A DNA stretch of 64,000 nucleotides. Source: Streptomyces griseoincarnatus (GTDB lineage: Bacteria > Actinomycetota > Actinomycetes > Streptomycetales > Streptomycetaceae). The notes under the pieces are model-generated. The model worked only from the letters and a program-made list of their open reading frames with translations. It ran no database searches and had not been told where the DNA came from. The stretch spans positions 496,001 to 560,000 of the forward strand of contig BMTH01000003.1 of NCBI GenBank assembly GCA_014649575.1. The letters are read 5' to 3'. Below are positions 37,651 to 46,353 of this stretch, piece by piece (the stretch's first letter is position 1; each line of letters starts with the position of its first letter). A program made the translations under genes and the position numbers.

Positions 37651-38753
37651 TTCTGGGGAGGTGGGCAGTAGCGAGCCCACGCGTCGGCCAGGTCGGCGGC
37701 GTGGAATCCCTTGAGCACTCCGCCGGCGGTGCGGATGTTGCGGGAGCGGATCGGCTCGTTGTCGGCCGTCATGTACTCCGCGAGCATCCGGGACAGGCGC
37801 CGGTTGTCGAGCGGCTTGCCGTCGAGGTCGGCCCAGGGGGCGTCGTCGAGGGCGTTGAGCCGGTCAAGGATGGCGACGGTCGGCAACCGGTCGATGCCGA
37901 TCAGCACGTGGTCGCGCAGGTCGGTCAGCAGCCGGATGCCGAGACTGTGCTTGTCGGTGTGCTGCGCTGCGGTGACCAGCGTGACGCAGGCCTCGCGGGC
38001 CCGCTCGGGCCAGTGGCCGCCGATGGCGTCGGCGACCGCGAGCAGCGGTTCCCACACGTCGGCCGGTCGGTCGGTCACCCCGTCCGGCATCTCCGGCCAC
38101 GCCCCCGCCACCTGGTCGCGTGCCTGTTCCGCCCACGTGGCGAGGCGGCCACGCAGGGCGTGTCCCTCGGCTTCGTGGATGCGTGCCCGGAAGGGTTCCA
38201 CGCGTTCGTTGCGGGCGCGGCGGCGCATGCGGATGACGACGGAGCGGGTCAGGATCGTGTCGGGCAGGGAGCCGAGTCCGGCGACCGCGACCGCGCAGTA
38301 CGAGGGGAAGGCTTGCACGGTCTGGTTGCCGCCGTCGCCGATGCACCGGTAGGTGACCCCGGTGCGGCGGTGGCCGGCGTTGAGGAATCCGCGCAGTTCC
38401 TCGTTGTCTCCGGCCTTAGGGCCGAAGACGGTGTCGATCTCGTCGAACAGGATGGTCGGCCGACCGTTTGCCCCGGAGACGGCCCGGAACAGGGCGGCAG
38501 CGGAGGCGTTGACGGCCACCATCGGCTGCGGCACGAGGGTTTCCACGATCTCCAGCGCCCGCGTCTTCCCGGACCCCGGTTCGGGGGAGAGGAAGGCGAT
38601 GCGGGGGGTGGAGTCGAAGCAGTCGAGCAGGTGGGCGTGCGCGTCCCACAGGACGACCGCGACGTAGGCGGCTTTGGTGGGGAAGACGTTGAACCGTCGG
38701 TGGAAGGCTTCCACCTCGTCCAGCAGCGCAGCCCCGTCGATGGTGGGGGTCAT
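37596..38753 (-). CDS. DUF3631 P-loop protein, replication helicase-like
   Basis: A 385-residue ATPase. Walker A is LSPEPGSGKTRALE near residue 54 and Walker B ILFDEIDTVFG near 101; the rest matches the DUF3631 family, usually found C-terminal to or beside primase-polymerases in actinobacterial elements and phages. It probably acts with the primase-polymerase in element replication. ATG 38753 overlaps the previous stop by 4 bp. The last 18 codons coincide with the iteron array. Confidence 0.85.
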   Translation of the reverse strand: MTPTIDGAALLDEVEAFHRRFNVFPTKAAYVAVVLWDAHAHLLDCFDSTPRIAFLSPEPGSGKTRALEIVETLVPQPMVAVNASAAALFRAVSGANGRPTILFDEIDTVFGPKAGDNEELRGFLNAGHRRTGVTYRCIGDGGNQTVQAFPSYCAVAVAGLGSLPDTILTRSVVIRMRRRARNERVEPFRARIHEAEGHALRGRLATWAEQARDQVAGAWPEMPDGVTDRPADVWEPLLAVADAIGGHWPERAREACVTLVTAAQHTDKHSLGIRLLTDLRDHVLIGIDRLPTVAILDRLNALDDAPWADLDGKPLDNRRLSRMLAEYMTADNEPIRSRNIRTAGGVLKGFHAADLADAWARYCPPPQNSATSATPLQPSSEPVNL

Positions 38754-39181
38754 GCGGCGTTCCTCCGTTCCTGCATGGCGGAACCTCCCTGGCAGAAGTG
38801 CTTGTGCGCGGCGTACTCGGTGACCAGCGCCGCCACCGCGTCCGCTCCGCGCGCCTTGTTGGTGTGGCCGCAGGGGCAGGCGTAGGCGGCGGTGGGGACG
38901 CCGGCGTGCCGCTTGGACCAGCGCGCGCCGTCGTAGTGGTGGCGGTAGACCGGCGGGGCGTAGATGCGGATGCCGGGCCGCTCCGGCGTCGGGTCGGCGC
39001 CGGGGTGCGCGCCGTCGGCCGGAAACCGGCCCGTCGTGCGAGGAAGTGCAGTTACGACGCCCTTGCGGGCGGCGCCTTTCGGCTCGCCCACGGCCGCCGC
39101 GTCCACCGGCTGTGGGGCGGCGTGCGGGCCGCTGGTGGGGGCGGGTTGGCCTTCCAAGCGGGGGTGGGGTGCGGTGGTCAT
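38750..39181 (-). CDS. Small zinc-ribbon-like replication-module protein
   Basis: A 143-residue protein. The N-terminal 75 residues are Pro/Ala-rich and probably disordered; the C-terminus has a Cys/His cluster (CPCGHTNKARG, then HKHFC) suggesting a zinc site. It sits between the primase-polymerase and DUF3631 genes with 4-bp overlaps on both sides, a recurring arrangement in AICE replication modules. Function unknown. Confidence 0.75.
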   Translation of the reverse strand: MTTAPHPRLEGQPAPTSGPHAAPQPVDAAAVGEPKGAARKGVVTALPRTTGRFPADGAHPGADPTPERPGIRIYAPPVYRHHYDGARWSKRHAGVPTAAYACPCGHTNKARGADAVAALVTEYAAHKHFCQGGSAMQERRNAA

Positions 39182-40068
39182 GCGGCCTCCCGCGGGCGGA
39201 CGGTGCGCAGGCTGCTGTCCAGTGCGCTGCGGATGGTGGTGCGGCACTCGGCAGCGGTGAGTCCTGCCGCCTCGCCCGCCGCTTGGAAGGCCTCCTCTGC
39301 CATGTGCCGGGGGAGGTCGCCCCACGCGACGAACCGCCCCACCTTGAACGCGCTGCGGTTCAGGGTGGTGTTGCGCAGCCCTTCCGGGGCGGCGGCCACC
39401 GTCGCGCACTCGGCTTCCAGTGCGACCACGGCCGCGCGGCTGCCGTCGACTGTAGGCAGCCGCAACGGGCCCGCAGAGCGTGTGGGAGCCGGACGCAGGA
39501 TGGCCAGCAGCCATCCGGGCAGCGGGGCGGCCACGGCGGCGTTCAGCGCTTCGTACCGTCCGGCGGGGACGGCGCTGCCGGCGGCGACGACGTAGCCACC
39601 GGCAGCGCGGGTGTCGACGGACTCCGCGACCGTACCGGCGGTGTTCGGGAGTTCCACCCCGGCGGGGGCGGTGAAGTACAGGTGCGTCCCGCCGCTCGCG
39701 GTCCGCACCCGGTAGGTGTCGGGGACGGCGTGTCCGGCGCGCTCGCAGAGCGCTGCGAAGGTCGCCGCGCCGCAAGGCGCGTCCGAACTGCCCTTGTGCT
39801 CGGGCGTGTCCAGGTCAACCACCAGCAGCCCCGACGGGCCGGTGGCAATCCCGACGTTGAACGGGGCCCGCGACCACGCGGCCCGGATGCGGTCGGGGTC
39901 GGTGGTGGCGCGTTGCTCCCACTTGAGGTGTCCGCCCGCGCAGGGGCCGGTGCGGGCGCAGGTCTTCTCCCCGTGCAGGGCGGGCCGCTTGGTGCCCGGC
40001 CGGAGCGGGAAGACATGCGAGCCGCGTTCTGCGGCCTCCAGGGCCGCAATCAGCAGGTGCTCGCTCAC
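39178..40068 (-). CDS. Bifunctional DNA primase/polymerase (prim-pol)
   Basis: A 296-residue archaeo-eukaryotic primase-type protein. Motif 1 includes GLLVVDLDTPEHKG near 85 with the metal-binding Asp-x-Asp, motif 2 SGGTHLYF near 133, and the NTAGTVAESVDTRAAGGYVVAAGS region near 150 is typical of PF09250 prim-pols. It likely primes or copies the element's DNA. GTG 40068 overlaps the methylase stop (GTGA) and has GGAGG 7 nt upstream. Confidence 0.87.
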   Translation of the reverse strand: MSEHLLIAALEAAERGSHVFPLRPGTKRPALHGEKTCARTGPCAGGHLKWEQRATTDPDRIRAAWSRAPFNVGIATGPSGLLVVDLDTPEHKGSSDAPCGAATFAALCERAGHAVPDTYRVRTASGGTHLYFTAPAGVELPNTAGTVAESVDTRAAGGYVVAAGSAVPAGRYEALNAAVAAPLPGWLLAILRPAPTRSAGPLRLPTVDGSRAAVVALEAECATVAAAPEGLRNTTLNRSAFKVGRFVAWGDLPRHMAEEAFQAAGEAAGLTAAECRTTIRSALDSSLRTVRPREAA

Positions 40069-40757
40069 GCTGCCACCTCCCACGCCGTCGCGAGGTAGGT
40101 GAGGGCGTGGTGGCCGATCCAGTGGGTGTAGGCGGGCGGGATGCATTCGCGGATGCCGTCGCGATTCATCCACGGCACGCCCATCACCTTCCGGGCGTGG
40201 TCGACGCCGGAGAAGTTGCCGACGAACTGCCCGTAGTGGCCGGGCGGGACGGGGCGGCCCATCTTTGCCTGCGGCACCAGGTGCGCCGGGTGGGCGGGCT
40301 GGGTGAGGTGGAAGCTGCCGCCGGTCTCGAAGAACCGGTGCCGGTAGGTCGCCAGACGGAACATGGGCCCGCACAGCATCACCGGCTCGTAGAGCTTTGG
40401 TACCGCGCCGCGCACGTTCTCGATGACCCACGGCCGGCCGGTGGCTTCCAGGGCGGCGCGGGTGGGGGCGATGAGGTCGGGGTGGGTGTTGCCCTGGATG
40501 CGCTGGCACTCACTGTCGTGCTGGCACGGTGGCGAGGCGTGGATGAAGTCGAAGCCGGCCCCGTGCTCCAGGGCGTAGGCGATCGCGTCGGCCTGGACGA
40601 ACTGGTAGGGGTAGCGGGGCTGCGGGCTGATGTCGACGCCGGTCACGTCGAAACCGGCGTCGGCGTAGCCCTTGGCCGCGCCGCCCTGGCAGCAGAACAG
40701 GTCGAGTAAGCGCGGCCGACGGCCGGCCACTCGCCGCATGGCGGTGAGTTCGGTCAT
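40065..40757 (-). CDS. Small Dcm-type C5-cytosine methyltransferase
   Basis: A 230-residue DNA cytosine-C5 methylase. Motif I is LLDLFCCQGGAAKGYADAGF at about 17-36, motif IV is ASPPCQ with the catalytic Cys near 74, and motif VI is WVIENVRGA near 110. It is short, with a reduced target-recognition region, as in phage and AICE copies. No cognate endonuclease adjoins it, so it is probably protective or regulatory. ATG 40757 has GGAGG at 8 nt. First gene of the replication block. Confidence 0.88.
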   Translation of the reverse strand: MTELTAMRRVAGRRPRLLDLFCCQGGAAKGYADAGFDVTGVDISPQPRYPYQFVQADAIAYALEHGAGFDFIHASPPCQHDSECQRIQGNTHPDLIAPTRAALEATGRPWVIENVRGAVPKLYEPVMLCGPMFRLATYRHRFFETGGSFHLTQPAHPAHLVPQAKMGRPVPPGHYGQFVGNFSGVDHARKVMGVPWMNRDGIRECIPPAYTHWIGHHALTYLATAWEVAA

Positions 40758-40848
40758 GCTGGAGACCTCCAACAGATCTGTTGCGGATTGGTTGGGCAAG
40801 GGCGGCCCCGCGTTCATTGGCGTGAGGTGGGGGCCGCCCTTGGCATCG

Positions 40849-41313
40849 CTAGCTGTGGAAGTGGTTGCGCTTGATCACGGCCCGGCGGATGTTCACCGTG
40901 GTCCCGCCCTGGTGGCCGCTCCCGCTGAGCACCTGGATGGCGATCCAGCCGCCGAAGATGACGGCGGCGAGGATGATGAGCTGGCCGATGAACGCGGTCA
41001 GGGCGGCGATGAACGAGGTGAGCAGCAGCAAGCCGCCGCACACCGCGAGGAACCCGACGCCCCCGAGGGCGACGTTCACCGCCGCACGGGACACGGCCGG
41101 TTTCGCGGTGGCGGGCTCGGGGCGGACGGCGTCGATGGCGTAACCGGTGACGACCCGCCCGTCCGGGAGGACGACGCTCGCCACCGCCGGCACCGTGTTC
41201 GGCTGCACCGGCACGACCGGCGCCGGGTGGACGGCCGGGGGCGGTAGCGGGGTGGGTTGATGGACTTCCACGGCCCGTGCGGTGGGCCACTGGTGGTTGT
41301 GGTTGGGGTGCAT
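40849..41313 (-). CDS. Spd-like small membrane protein
   Basis: A 154-residue protein with a Pro/His-rich N-terminus (HPNHNHQWPTA...), a conserved SVVLPDGRVVTGYAID segment near 45, then two hydrophobic helices (about 84-103 and 105-130) and a basic tail. This layout matches the small spread (Spd) proteins of Streptomyces conjugative elements. ATG 41313 has GAAGGGA upstream. It lies after the tra gene, separated by octamer repeats. Confidence 0.7.
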   Translation of the reverse strand: MHPNHNHQWPTARAVEVHQPTPLPPPAVHPAPVVPVQPNTVPAVASVVLPDGRVVTGYAIDAVRPEPATAKPAVSRAAVNVALGGVGFLAVCGGLLLLTSFIAALTAFIGQLIILAAVIFGGWIAIQVLSGSGHQGGTTVNIRRAVIKRNHFHS

Positions 41314-41405
41314 GCGGAATCCCTTCCGGTGCTCGGTGAGGGAGGTGGAGACACCCCCTGTCGGGGGCGTCCTGAAGGGGGTTCTCAGGCGTCTGGCGTG
41401 GTGGC

Positions 41406-41495
41406 CTCCCTGACTCCCTGACTGATCAACGTTGCTGGTCAGAGGCAGGGATGCGGGTCAGGGAGGCGGTCAGGGAGTTCTCCCTGCCTCCCTGA
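41406..41495. repeat. Octamer repeats CTCCCTGA, candidate clt/transfer site
   Basis: Exact copies of CTCCCTGA (or TCAGGGAG) at 41406, 41414, 41458, 41470 and 41488, plus two 7-base partial copies. The first two are tandem. They sit directly 3' of the translocase gene. In Streptomyces plasmids TraB recognises clustered 8-bp repeats (TRS) at clt, usually beside traB. Confidence 0.55.
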
Positions 41496-41520
41496 CCCGC
41501 ACGCGGTCGGCTCCCTGTGC

Positions 41521-43632
41521 TCAGGAGGCGGAAGCGGAACCTTCGGTGTCGCGGTTGGCGAGGGCGCGGGCGACGCGGTCGCGGGAGACGACCATGACGC
41601 CGTCGGACTTGTAGGGCTCGGCGCCGGCGTCGTCCAGGACGCGCTTGAGGTCGATGAACGACCACTCGCCATACCGGCCGGGGTTGCGGGTGGTGAGGCG
41701 GGCGAGGACGTCCTTGGTGCGGACTCGCGTCGCGTCGCCGATGACGGCGGCGATGTCCGCGAGCGGGTCGCGGTCCTCGCCGCGGTCGAGGGCGTGGAGG
41801 GTGGTGACGCCGTCGCGAAGGGCCTTGGCCCGGTCGGTGATCGCGGTGGCCGCGTCGTCGTCGATGTAATGCGTGCGCACCGTGATCGACGACTGCCCCG
41901 CCGGAATCGTGATCCCGTCGGAGGCGACGACCAGCGTGCCCCGGTCCAGGCCGGGCCGGAGCAGGTTCGGGGCGGCGCCGCCGTCGACGGCCTTGTCCCC
42001 CAGCGCCATGCGGGCCTGCGATTCGGTGCCGAGGGCGAGGGAGGCACGGGTGTGGGCGCCCTCCCGGACGAGCTTGGGCAGGTTCTCGTTGGTCGGGTCC
42101 TGCGTGCCCTGCCACATCAGCACATTCACCGCCCGCCCCTGGTTGTGAATCTTGCGGACGGCCATGAAGTACCGGGAGTTCGCCTTCGACCCGCCGTACG
42201 GGCGCTTGTCCTCGTCCTTGGCCGGGCACATGAACGCCACCTGCGCCTCGTCGACCAGCACGATCAGCGGCGGAAACTGCGTGCCGGGCGGGGCCTGGAT
42301 GCGGCGGTTCATTTCGTCCACCGCGCTCTCGACCATCTCGGTCACCTGGATCACGTGCTCATCGGTCGGGCCCTGGATGAGGGTGGTGGCGAGGCCGTCG
42401 AACATGGCCCAGTCGCCCACGCCCTTGAGGTCGCCCATGAGGAACTGCACTGACTTGTCCAGGGACAGCCACAGGGCGAGGGAGCGCAGGGCGACGGTCT
42501 TGCCCTGGTTGGACAGGCCGGTGATGAGCAGATGGCGCTGGTAGAGGGAGATGGCTGCGGCGTCGCCGCGCAGGTCCTGGCCCCACGGGGCCTTGCCCTT
42601 CTTGTAGTCGGCGGTCATCGTCTCGTCGGTGACCAGCGGGGACGGGCCGATCGGCTCGTCCAGAGCGCCGGAGTCGGCGATCCACAGCCGCACGGTGCGG
42701 GCGGCCTGCGGGATGGTGATGAACACCTCGTGCTCGTGGCGGGTCAGGTTCTCCGCGAGCTTCCGCCGCCGGTTCTGCACCTCGATTGTCGACACCCCCG
42801 ACGGGAGGGTCACGTCGACTTCCACGCCGCATCCGGCGATAGTGATGGGCCCGAGCATGCTCGCGCCGGCGTCGCCCATCTCCTTGATGGCCCGCGCGAG
42901 CGCGGGTACGCCGAGGTCGCGCAGGGCCTTGACCACGATGGACGGCGTGATCGGCTCCCCCTCACCGCTGCGGACGTTCGCCGGGAGCGCCCAGTGAGGT
43001 GCGGCCTGCTGCTGGCGGCCGACGGCCCACAGGGCGAGCAGCGCGAGGAACGGGCCGATCGTGACCGCGGGGCCCCAGACGATCTGCACGATCCGGATCA
43101 GTAACGCGATGAAGTCGATGGTCGCCGACAGAGGCGTGATGACGTGCCCCACGTCCTCCGTGCTGATGGCCATCACGACACCGAGGGCGACCAGGACGCC
43201 GATGCTCATGCCGGCGCCGACGGCCACGCCCTTGGCGGCGTCCACGGGCGAGTGGAGCAGGTCCATGCGGCGGTGGTGGCGGGCAGCACGGAAGCGGCTC
43301 AGCCGCTCCTCCCACTCCTCCGCCGCTTCCAGGTTCCCCGCGGCCTCCGCCGCCCGGATCATCCGCTCATACCGGGCCCCGGTCCGGCCGTCCCACGCCC
43401 GACGGGCCACAATCCGCCCGCCGTTGAACGTGTAGAGACCGTGCCGGGCGACCGCACGGCCGGCCGACCTGGTGCGCTCGTGCGTCACCGCAGCCTTGAC
43501 GGCGCGGCCGGAGCGAACCCACAGCGGTACCGGCCGCGTGGTCGGCGCGTCGGGCACGACGGTGAGGGTGGTGACGGCCGTCGAGTCGAGCGGGTCGGCG
43601 TCCTTCTGGAGTCGTACGACGTTCTCAGACAT
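41521..43632 (-). CDS. tra: FtsK/SpoIIIE-type transfer translocase (TraB/TraSA-like)
   Basis: A 703-residue DNA translocase that moves double-stranded element DNA between mycelial compartments. Membrane helices lie near residues 140-165 and 175-215; the motor domain has Walker A TGLSNQGKTVALRS near 375 and Walker B LIVLVDEAQVAF near 455. The C-terminus from about 640 is a winged-helix-like domain (RYGEWSFIDLKRVLDDAG) as used for sequence recognition in TraB proteins. ATG 43632 is preceded by AGGAG at a 10-nt spacing, better than ATG 43743. Confidence 0.92.
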   Translation of the reverse strand: MSENVVRLQKDADPLDSTAVTTLTVVPDAPTTRPVPLWVRSGRAVKAAVTHERTRSAGRAVARHGLYTFNGGRIVARRAWDGRTGARYERMIRAAEAAGNLEAAEEWEERLSRFRAARHHRRMDLLHSPVDAAKGVAVGAGMSIGVLVALGVVMAISTEDVGHVITPLSATIDFIALLIRIVQIVWGPAVTIGPFLALLALWAVGRQQQAAPHWALPANVRSGEGEPITPSIVVKALRDLGVPALARAIKEMGDAGASMLGPITIAGCGVEVDVTLPSGVSTIEVQNRRRKLAENLTRHEHEVFITIPQAARTVRLWIADSGALDEPIGPSPLVTDETMTADYKKGKAPWGQDLRGDAAAISLYQRHLLITGLSNQGKTVALRSLALWLSLDKSVQFLMGDLKGVGDWAMFDGLATTLIQGPTDEHVIQVTEMVESAVDEMNRRIQAPPGTQFPPLIVLVDEAQVAFMCPAKDEDKRPYGGSKANSRYFMAVRKIHNQGRAVNVLMWQGTQDPTNENLPKLVREGAHTRASLALGTESQARMALGDKAVDGGAAPNLLRPGLDRGTLVVASDGITIPAGQSSITVRTHYIDDDAATAITDRAKALRDGVTTLHALDRGEDRDPLADIAAVIGDATRVRTKDVLARLTTRNPGRYGEWSFIDLKRVLDDAGAEPYKSDGVMVVSRDRVARALANRDTEGSASAS

Positions 43633-43736
43633 GCTGGGAGAGCTCCTGACTGCCCCCTCGCGGGGCGGTTGTGAGGGAGAGCCGGGGTGGCCGGGGCCGT
43701 GGAAAGCGCGGCCACCCAGGCGCGTTTCTGGGCTGG

Positions 43737-44054
43737 TCACCACCAGCCGGATGACTTCTTGGCGGCCTTGGCGCGGGCGGCCTCGGTGATGAGCCGCTGC
43801 CGCTCGCCGTGCAGCGCGTTCAACTCCGCGCTCAGCCGCATCTCCGCAGCGGACGTGGTGGACTCGATCTGCTGCTCCGCGCGGCCCGTGGAACGGCCGC
43901 GGGCGAGGCGGTAGGTGCCGCTCGCGGCGGCCCGGGCCATCGCACGGCGCTCACGGCCAGTCAGCGGCCACAACTCACCCCGCCGCACGGCTTCCAGCTT
44001 CTTGCTGGTGTGCCTGATCTCGCGGTTCAGACGGCGAATGTCGGCGTTGCTCAC
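43737..44054 (-). CDS. Small helical protein of the transfer operon
   Basis: A 105-residue basic, helical protein, probably coiled coil (LNREIRHTSKKLEAVRRGEL near the start, SAELNALHGERQRLI near 80). No known motif. It overlaps the previous gene by 4 bp and lies 104 bp upstream of tra, so it is part of the transfer operon. Confidence 0.7.
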   Translation of the reverse strand: MSNADIRRLNREIRHTSKKLEAVRRGELWPLTGRERRAMARAAASGTYRLARGRSTGRAEQQIESTTSAAEMRLSAELNALHGERQRLITEAARAKAAKKSSGWW

Positions 44055-44401
44055 TGAGTGCTCCCTTCCGACCCGTCAGGGTCGGGGAAGGCGCAGGGCA
44101 CGCACGTGCCCAGCGCTGCGGGGATGACGTATCCGGCATCACGCCGGCAGGACGGACACGTACGACGTGCGCGGTTGGCCCTCTCCAGCGCCGCCCGCCG
44201 TGCCCGGGTCATCGGACGAACCGGCACGGCCAGGTCGACGCGATACAGGTAGGCCACCAGCGGGCCCCGACGACGGCGGGGCCGTTCGAGCTGCGCCGCA
44301 ACCGGTTGGCCGCCGGGCCGCAGCCCGAGCGCGCGGAGTTGGCGGCGGGTGGCGTAACCGTCCGGTGCGAGGCGCCACCGGAACACCGGCAGCGCCCCCA
44401 T
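44051..44401 (-). CDS. RRQRL-motif zinc-binding protein
   Basis: A 116-residue protein with ATRRQLRALGLRPGGQP near residues 18-34, the RRQ(R)L motif, and a CPSC...C..C zinc ribbon near 82-102. This family accompanies SpdB-type genes in AICEs; its biochemical role is not known. The ATG at 44401 overlaps the SpdB stop (TGATG); a GTG one codon upstream is also possible. Confidence 0.78.
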   Translation of the reverse strand: MGALPVFRWRLAPDGYATRRQLRALGLRPGGQPVAAQLERPRRRRGPLVAYLYRVDLAVPVRPMTRARRAALERANRARRTCPSCRRDAGYVIPAALGTCVPCAFPDPDGSEGSTQ

Positions 44402-45510
44402 CACGCGGCCTCAACCACGGCGCGCTCGGCAAGGAGGGTGTCGCGCAACTTGCGGGCGTTCGCGGGCGAGGTGTGGATGGTTCGGCGGATGCCCTCGGCC
44501 GACACCTTGGCGTCCGGCCAGTCGGCCGTCGCCGCCCGCGCCTCAGCAAGCAACTGCTCCCAGGTGCGCTTGGGGCGGGGCGATCGGGCCACCTCGGGCA
44601 GTCGACCGGTCGCCCGACGCGGCCGACTCGACTCCGCCGCCACCGGCCGCCGTGCGGTGGGCGCAGGGTCGATCGGGGCGGGGATGGCGGGCATCGGCTT
44701 GAGCGGCGGAATCGACTTGCCCAGGTCGACCGCGACCGGTTCCGGCACCGTCAGCCGGGTCAGCGTCACCGTGGCGGGCGGAACCGATTCCGGCATGTCA
44801 GCCATAGACCGTTTTCTCACGGATCCTGTGCATTCCTCCATATTCGTGCCTGTGGTGGCGGTGAGGGCGGGGGTGCCGAACATCGAGGCGAGGGCAGCGT
44901 CAGCGCCGGCGGTGACGCGGTCGCGCTGCACGTCCAGCAGCCTCGATCCGAGCGTGGCGTCGCCGACCCCGACCTTGCGGGCCAGCCGCCACGACTTGCG
45001 CTCGGACCGCTTCTTGATCCGATCGCTGGGGTGGTGGGCGGCGCGGGCCCGGTGGTAGGCGAGAGCCTGCACCAGATCGGCGGTGCGGCGCTCGCTCTCC
45101 GCGTCCCGGCCGTCGGTGTGCACCACGATCCGCCGGGCCAGGAATGCCATCCCTTCGGCGGAGACGGACATGCCCATCGGGGTGAGGGCGTAGATGACCG
45201 TGCGCCCGAGGTCGGGGGCGGCCATCGCGCCCATGACGGCGGCGGCGGCCGGCAGCGCCCACAGGCCGACGCGGACGATGCGCGGGGAGGACTGGCCCAG
45301 CATGGTCAGTCCGAGCAGCACCAGGGCGAGCACGGCGGTGGCGCCCTCGCCGGCGGCGAGCGCACCGAGCGCGGTGCCCTTGCCGTAGGCGTGGCCGATG
45401 TTGCTGTAGGTGCCGATCCCGCCGAACACGCCCGTGGCTAGCATCGGCACGAACGCGGCAGAGATGACGGCAATCTGTGCGCGGGTCAGAGACCGGTCCG
45501 GGGTGCTCAC
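44401..45510 (-). CDS. SpdB-like membrane protein (DUF2637)
   Basis: A 369-residue protein with four predicted N-terminal membrane helices (within residues 10-115) and a hydrophilic, Pro-rich C-terminal half. The membrane part fits the DUF2637/SpdB family, thought to help spread transferred DNA through septal cross-walls. GTG 45510 is preceded by GGGAGG and overlaps the DUF6284 gene stop (GTGA). Confidence 0.83.
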   Translation of the reverse strand: MSTPDRSLTRAQIAVISAAFVPMLATGVFGGIGTYSNIGHAYGKGTALGALAAGEGATAVLALVLLGLTMLGQSSPRIVRVGLWALPAAAAVMGAMAAPDLGRTVIYALTPMGMSVSAEGMAFLARRIVVHTDGRDAESERRTADLVQALAYHRARAAHHPSDRIKKRSERKSWRLARKVGVGDATLGSRLLDVQRDRVTAGADAALASMFGTPALTATTGTNMEECTGSVRKRSMADMPESVPPATVTLTRLTVPEPVAVDLGKSIPPLKPMPAIPAPIDPAPTARRPVAAESSRPRRATGRLPEVARSPRPKRTWEQLLAEARAATADWPDAKVSAEGIRRTIHTSPANARKLRDTLLAERAVVEAA

Positions 45511-45776
45511 GCGGCACCTCCCGGCAGGCTCGCGCCGTCCGTCTGGTTGAGCAGGGCGAGACGGGCGGCGAGCGCGCGGCGGCGGGCCCGACGGATGCGC
45601 CGGTTGTCCAGCTCGGTCGGCGTGCGGTCCAGGGTGACGATGTAGGCGTCGAGCAGGTCGACGTCCGCCAGGATGACGGGCATCTCCCGCTCGATCGCGT
45701 CCAGTTCCGCGTCCGTCGGCTCCGTGAAGTCGCCGAACGCGGTAACAGCTTCCTGAACAGTGACGATGTGGCTCAT
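45507..45776 (-). CDS. DUF6284-like small protein
   Basis: An 89-residue acidic then basic helical protein: EPTDAELDAIEREMPVILADVDLLDAYI in two parts is the family core, followed by RRIRRARRRAL. Such genes sit directly before spdB in many AICEs. Function unknown. Confidence 0.72.
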   Translation of the reverse strand: MSHIVTVQEAVTAFGDFTEPTDAELDAIEREMPVILADVDLLDAYIVTLDRTPTELDNRRIRRARRRALAARLALLNQTDGASLPGGAA

Positions 45777-45867
45777 GGGTCGTGGTCTCCCTAGCAGTGA
45801 AACGGCCCGAACAGTGCCCCCGGAGCTGCAACTCCGGGGGCGCGCCGTTGTGGGATGGGGTCCGCTG

Positions 45868-46041
45868 TCAGCGGTGGAGGATCTTGCGGATCTCGACGTT
45901 GCGGCCGTAGCCGTCGCGCAGGCGGACGACCTTGAAGCAGCCGCCGCCCACGTCGGTGATCAGGTGCTTCTCGCCCTCGTAGTCGACGACCGTGCCGACC
46001 TGGTCGACGTAGATGTGCTTGGGGTTGGTGATCCGGCGCAT
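45868..46041 (-). CDS. 57-residue conserved-type small protein, first gene of operon
   Basis: A short gene starting MRRITNPKHIYVDQ and ending RNVEIRKILHR. The middle (GEKHLITDVGGGCFKVVRL) looks like a small beta-barrel. ATG 46041 has a G-rich ribosome-binding site (GAGGGGC), and the codon pattern fits Streptomyces coding DNA. It is the first coding sequence after the regulated promoter and leader. I do not recognise a family with certainty. Confidence 0.65.
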   Translation of the reverse strand: MRRITNPKHIYVDQVGTVVDYEGEKHLITDVGGGCFKVVRLRDGYGRNVEIRKILHR

Positions 46042-46117
46042 GCCTGCCCCTCTTCGGTTGGGAAGGGTGGACGACCGGCCCGCCGCCAGAGGCGGGCGGG
46101 GAACCTGCTCCCCTCAG

Positions 46118-46142
46118 CGCTGCTCGTACGAGACGAGCAGCG
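46118..46142 (-). promoter_or_regulatory. Hairpin in the leader of the transfer operon
   Basis: A 10-bp perfect stem (46118-46127 with 46133-46142) and 5-nt loop, 77 bp before the first gene. It could be a terminator or attenuator subject to the antitermination-like element just upstream. Confidence 0.45.
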
Positions 46143-46247
46143 GAGGCAACCGGCCCGCAGCGCGAACTGCGGAGAGGTCGGAGTCGCGCGGGCCTTGCCC
46201 CGCGCCGGCCACCTTCTTGTCGCGAAGGACAGGTGGCAGATCCTCAT

Positions 46248-46266
46248 CACGCTGTTCAGTTCTCAA
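46248..46266 (-). promoter_or_regulatory. rRNA-leader-like (boxA-type) sequence
   Basis: On the minus strand this reads TTGAGAACTGAACAGCGTG, almost the conserved leader of actinobacterial rRNA operons (TTGAGAACTCAACAGCGTG, from memory), where it is part of the antitermination and processing signal. A hairpin (46209-46236) follows. It lies about 80 nt into the transfer-operon transcript. Confidence 0.5.
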
Positions 46267-46339
46267 GCTGCCGTCGCTTCCATCGAGCCCGTTTCACGGA
46301 GCCCTCCGGGCGTTGCACCGTCGGCGACAGCTCGCCATC

Positions 46340-46351
46340 TGGTGCGCACCA
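46340..46351. promoter_or_regulatory. Operator O2, TGGTGCGCACCA
   Basis: A perfect 12-bp palindrome just downstream of the -10 of the transfer-operon promoter, covering its expected start. It is identical to O1 at 46364-46375 and nearly identical to the site before the GntR-NUDIX gene. Confidence 0.65.
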
Positions 46352-46353
46352 AA

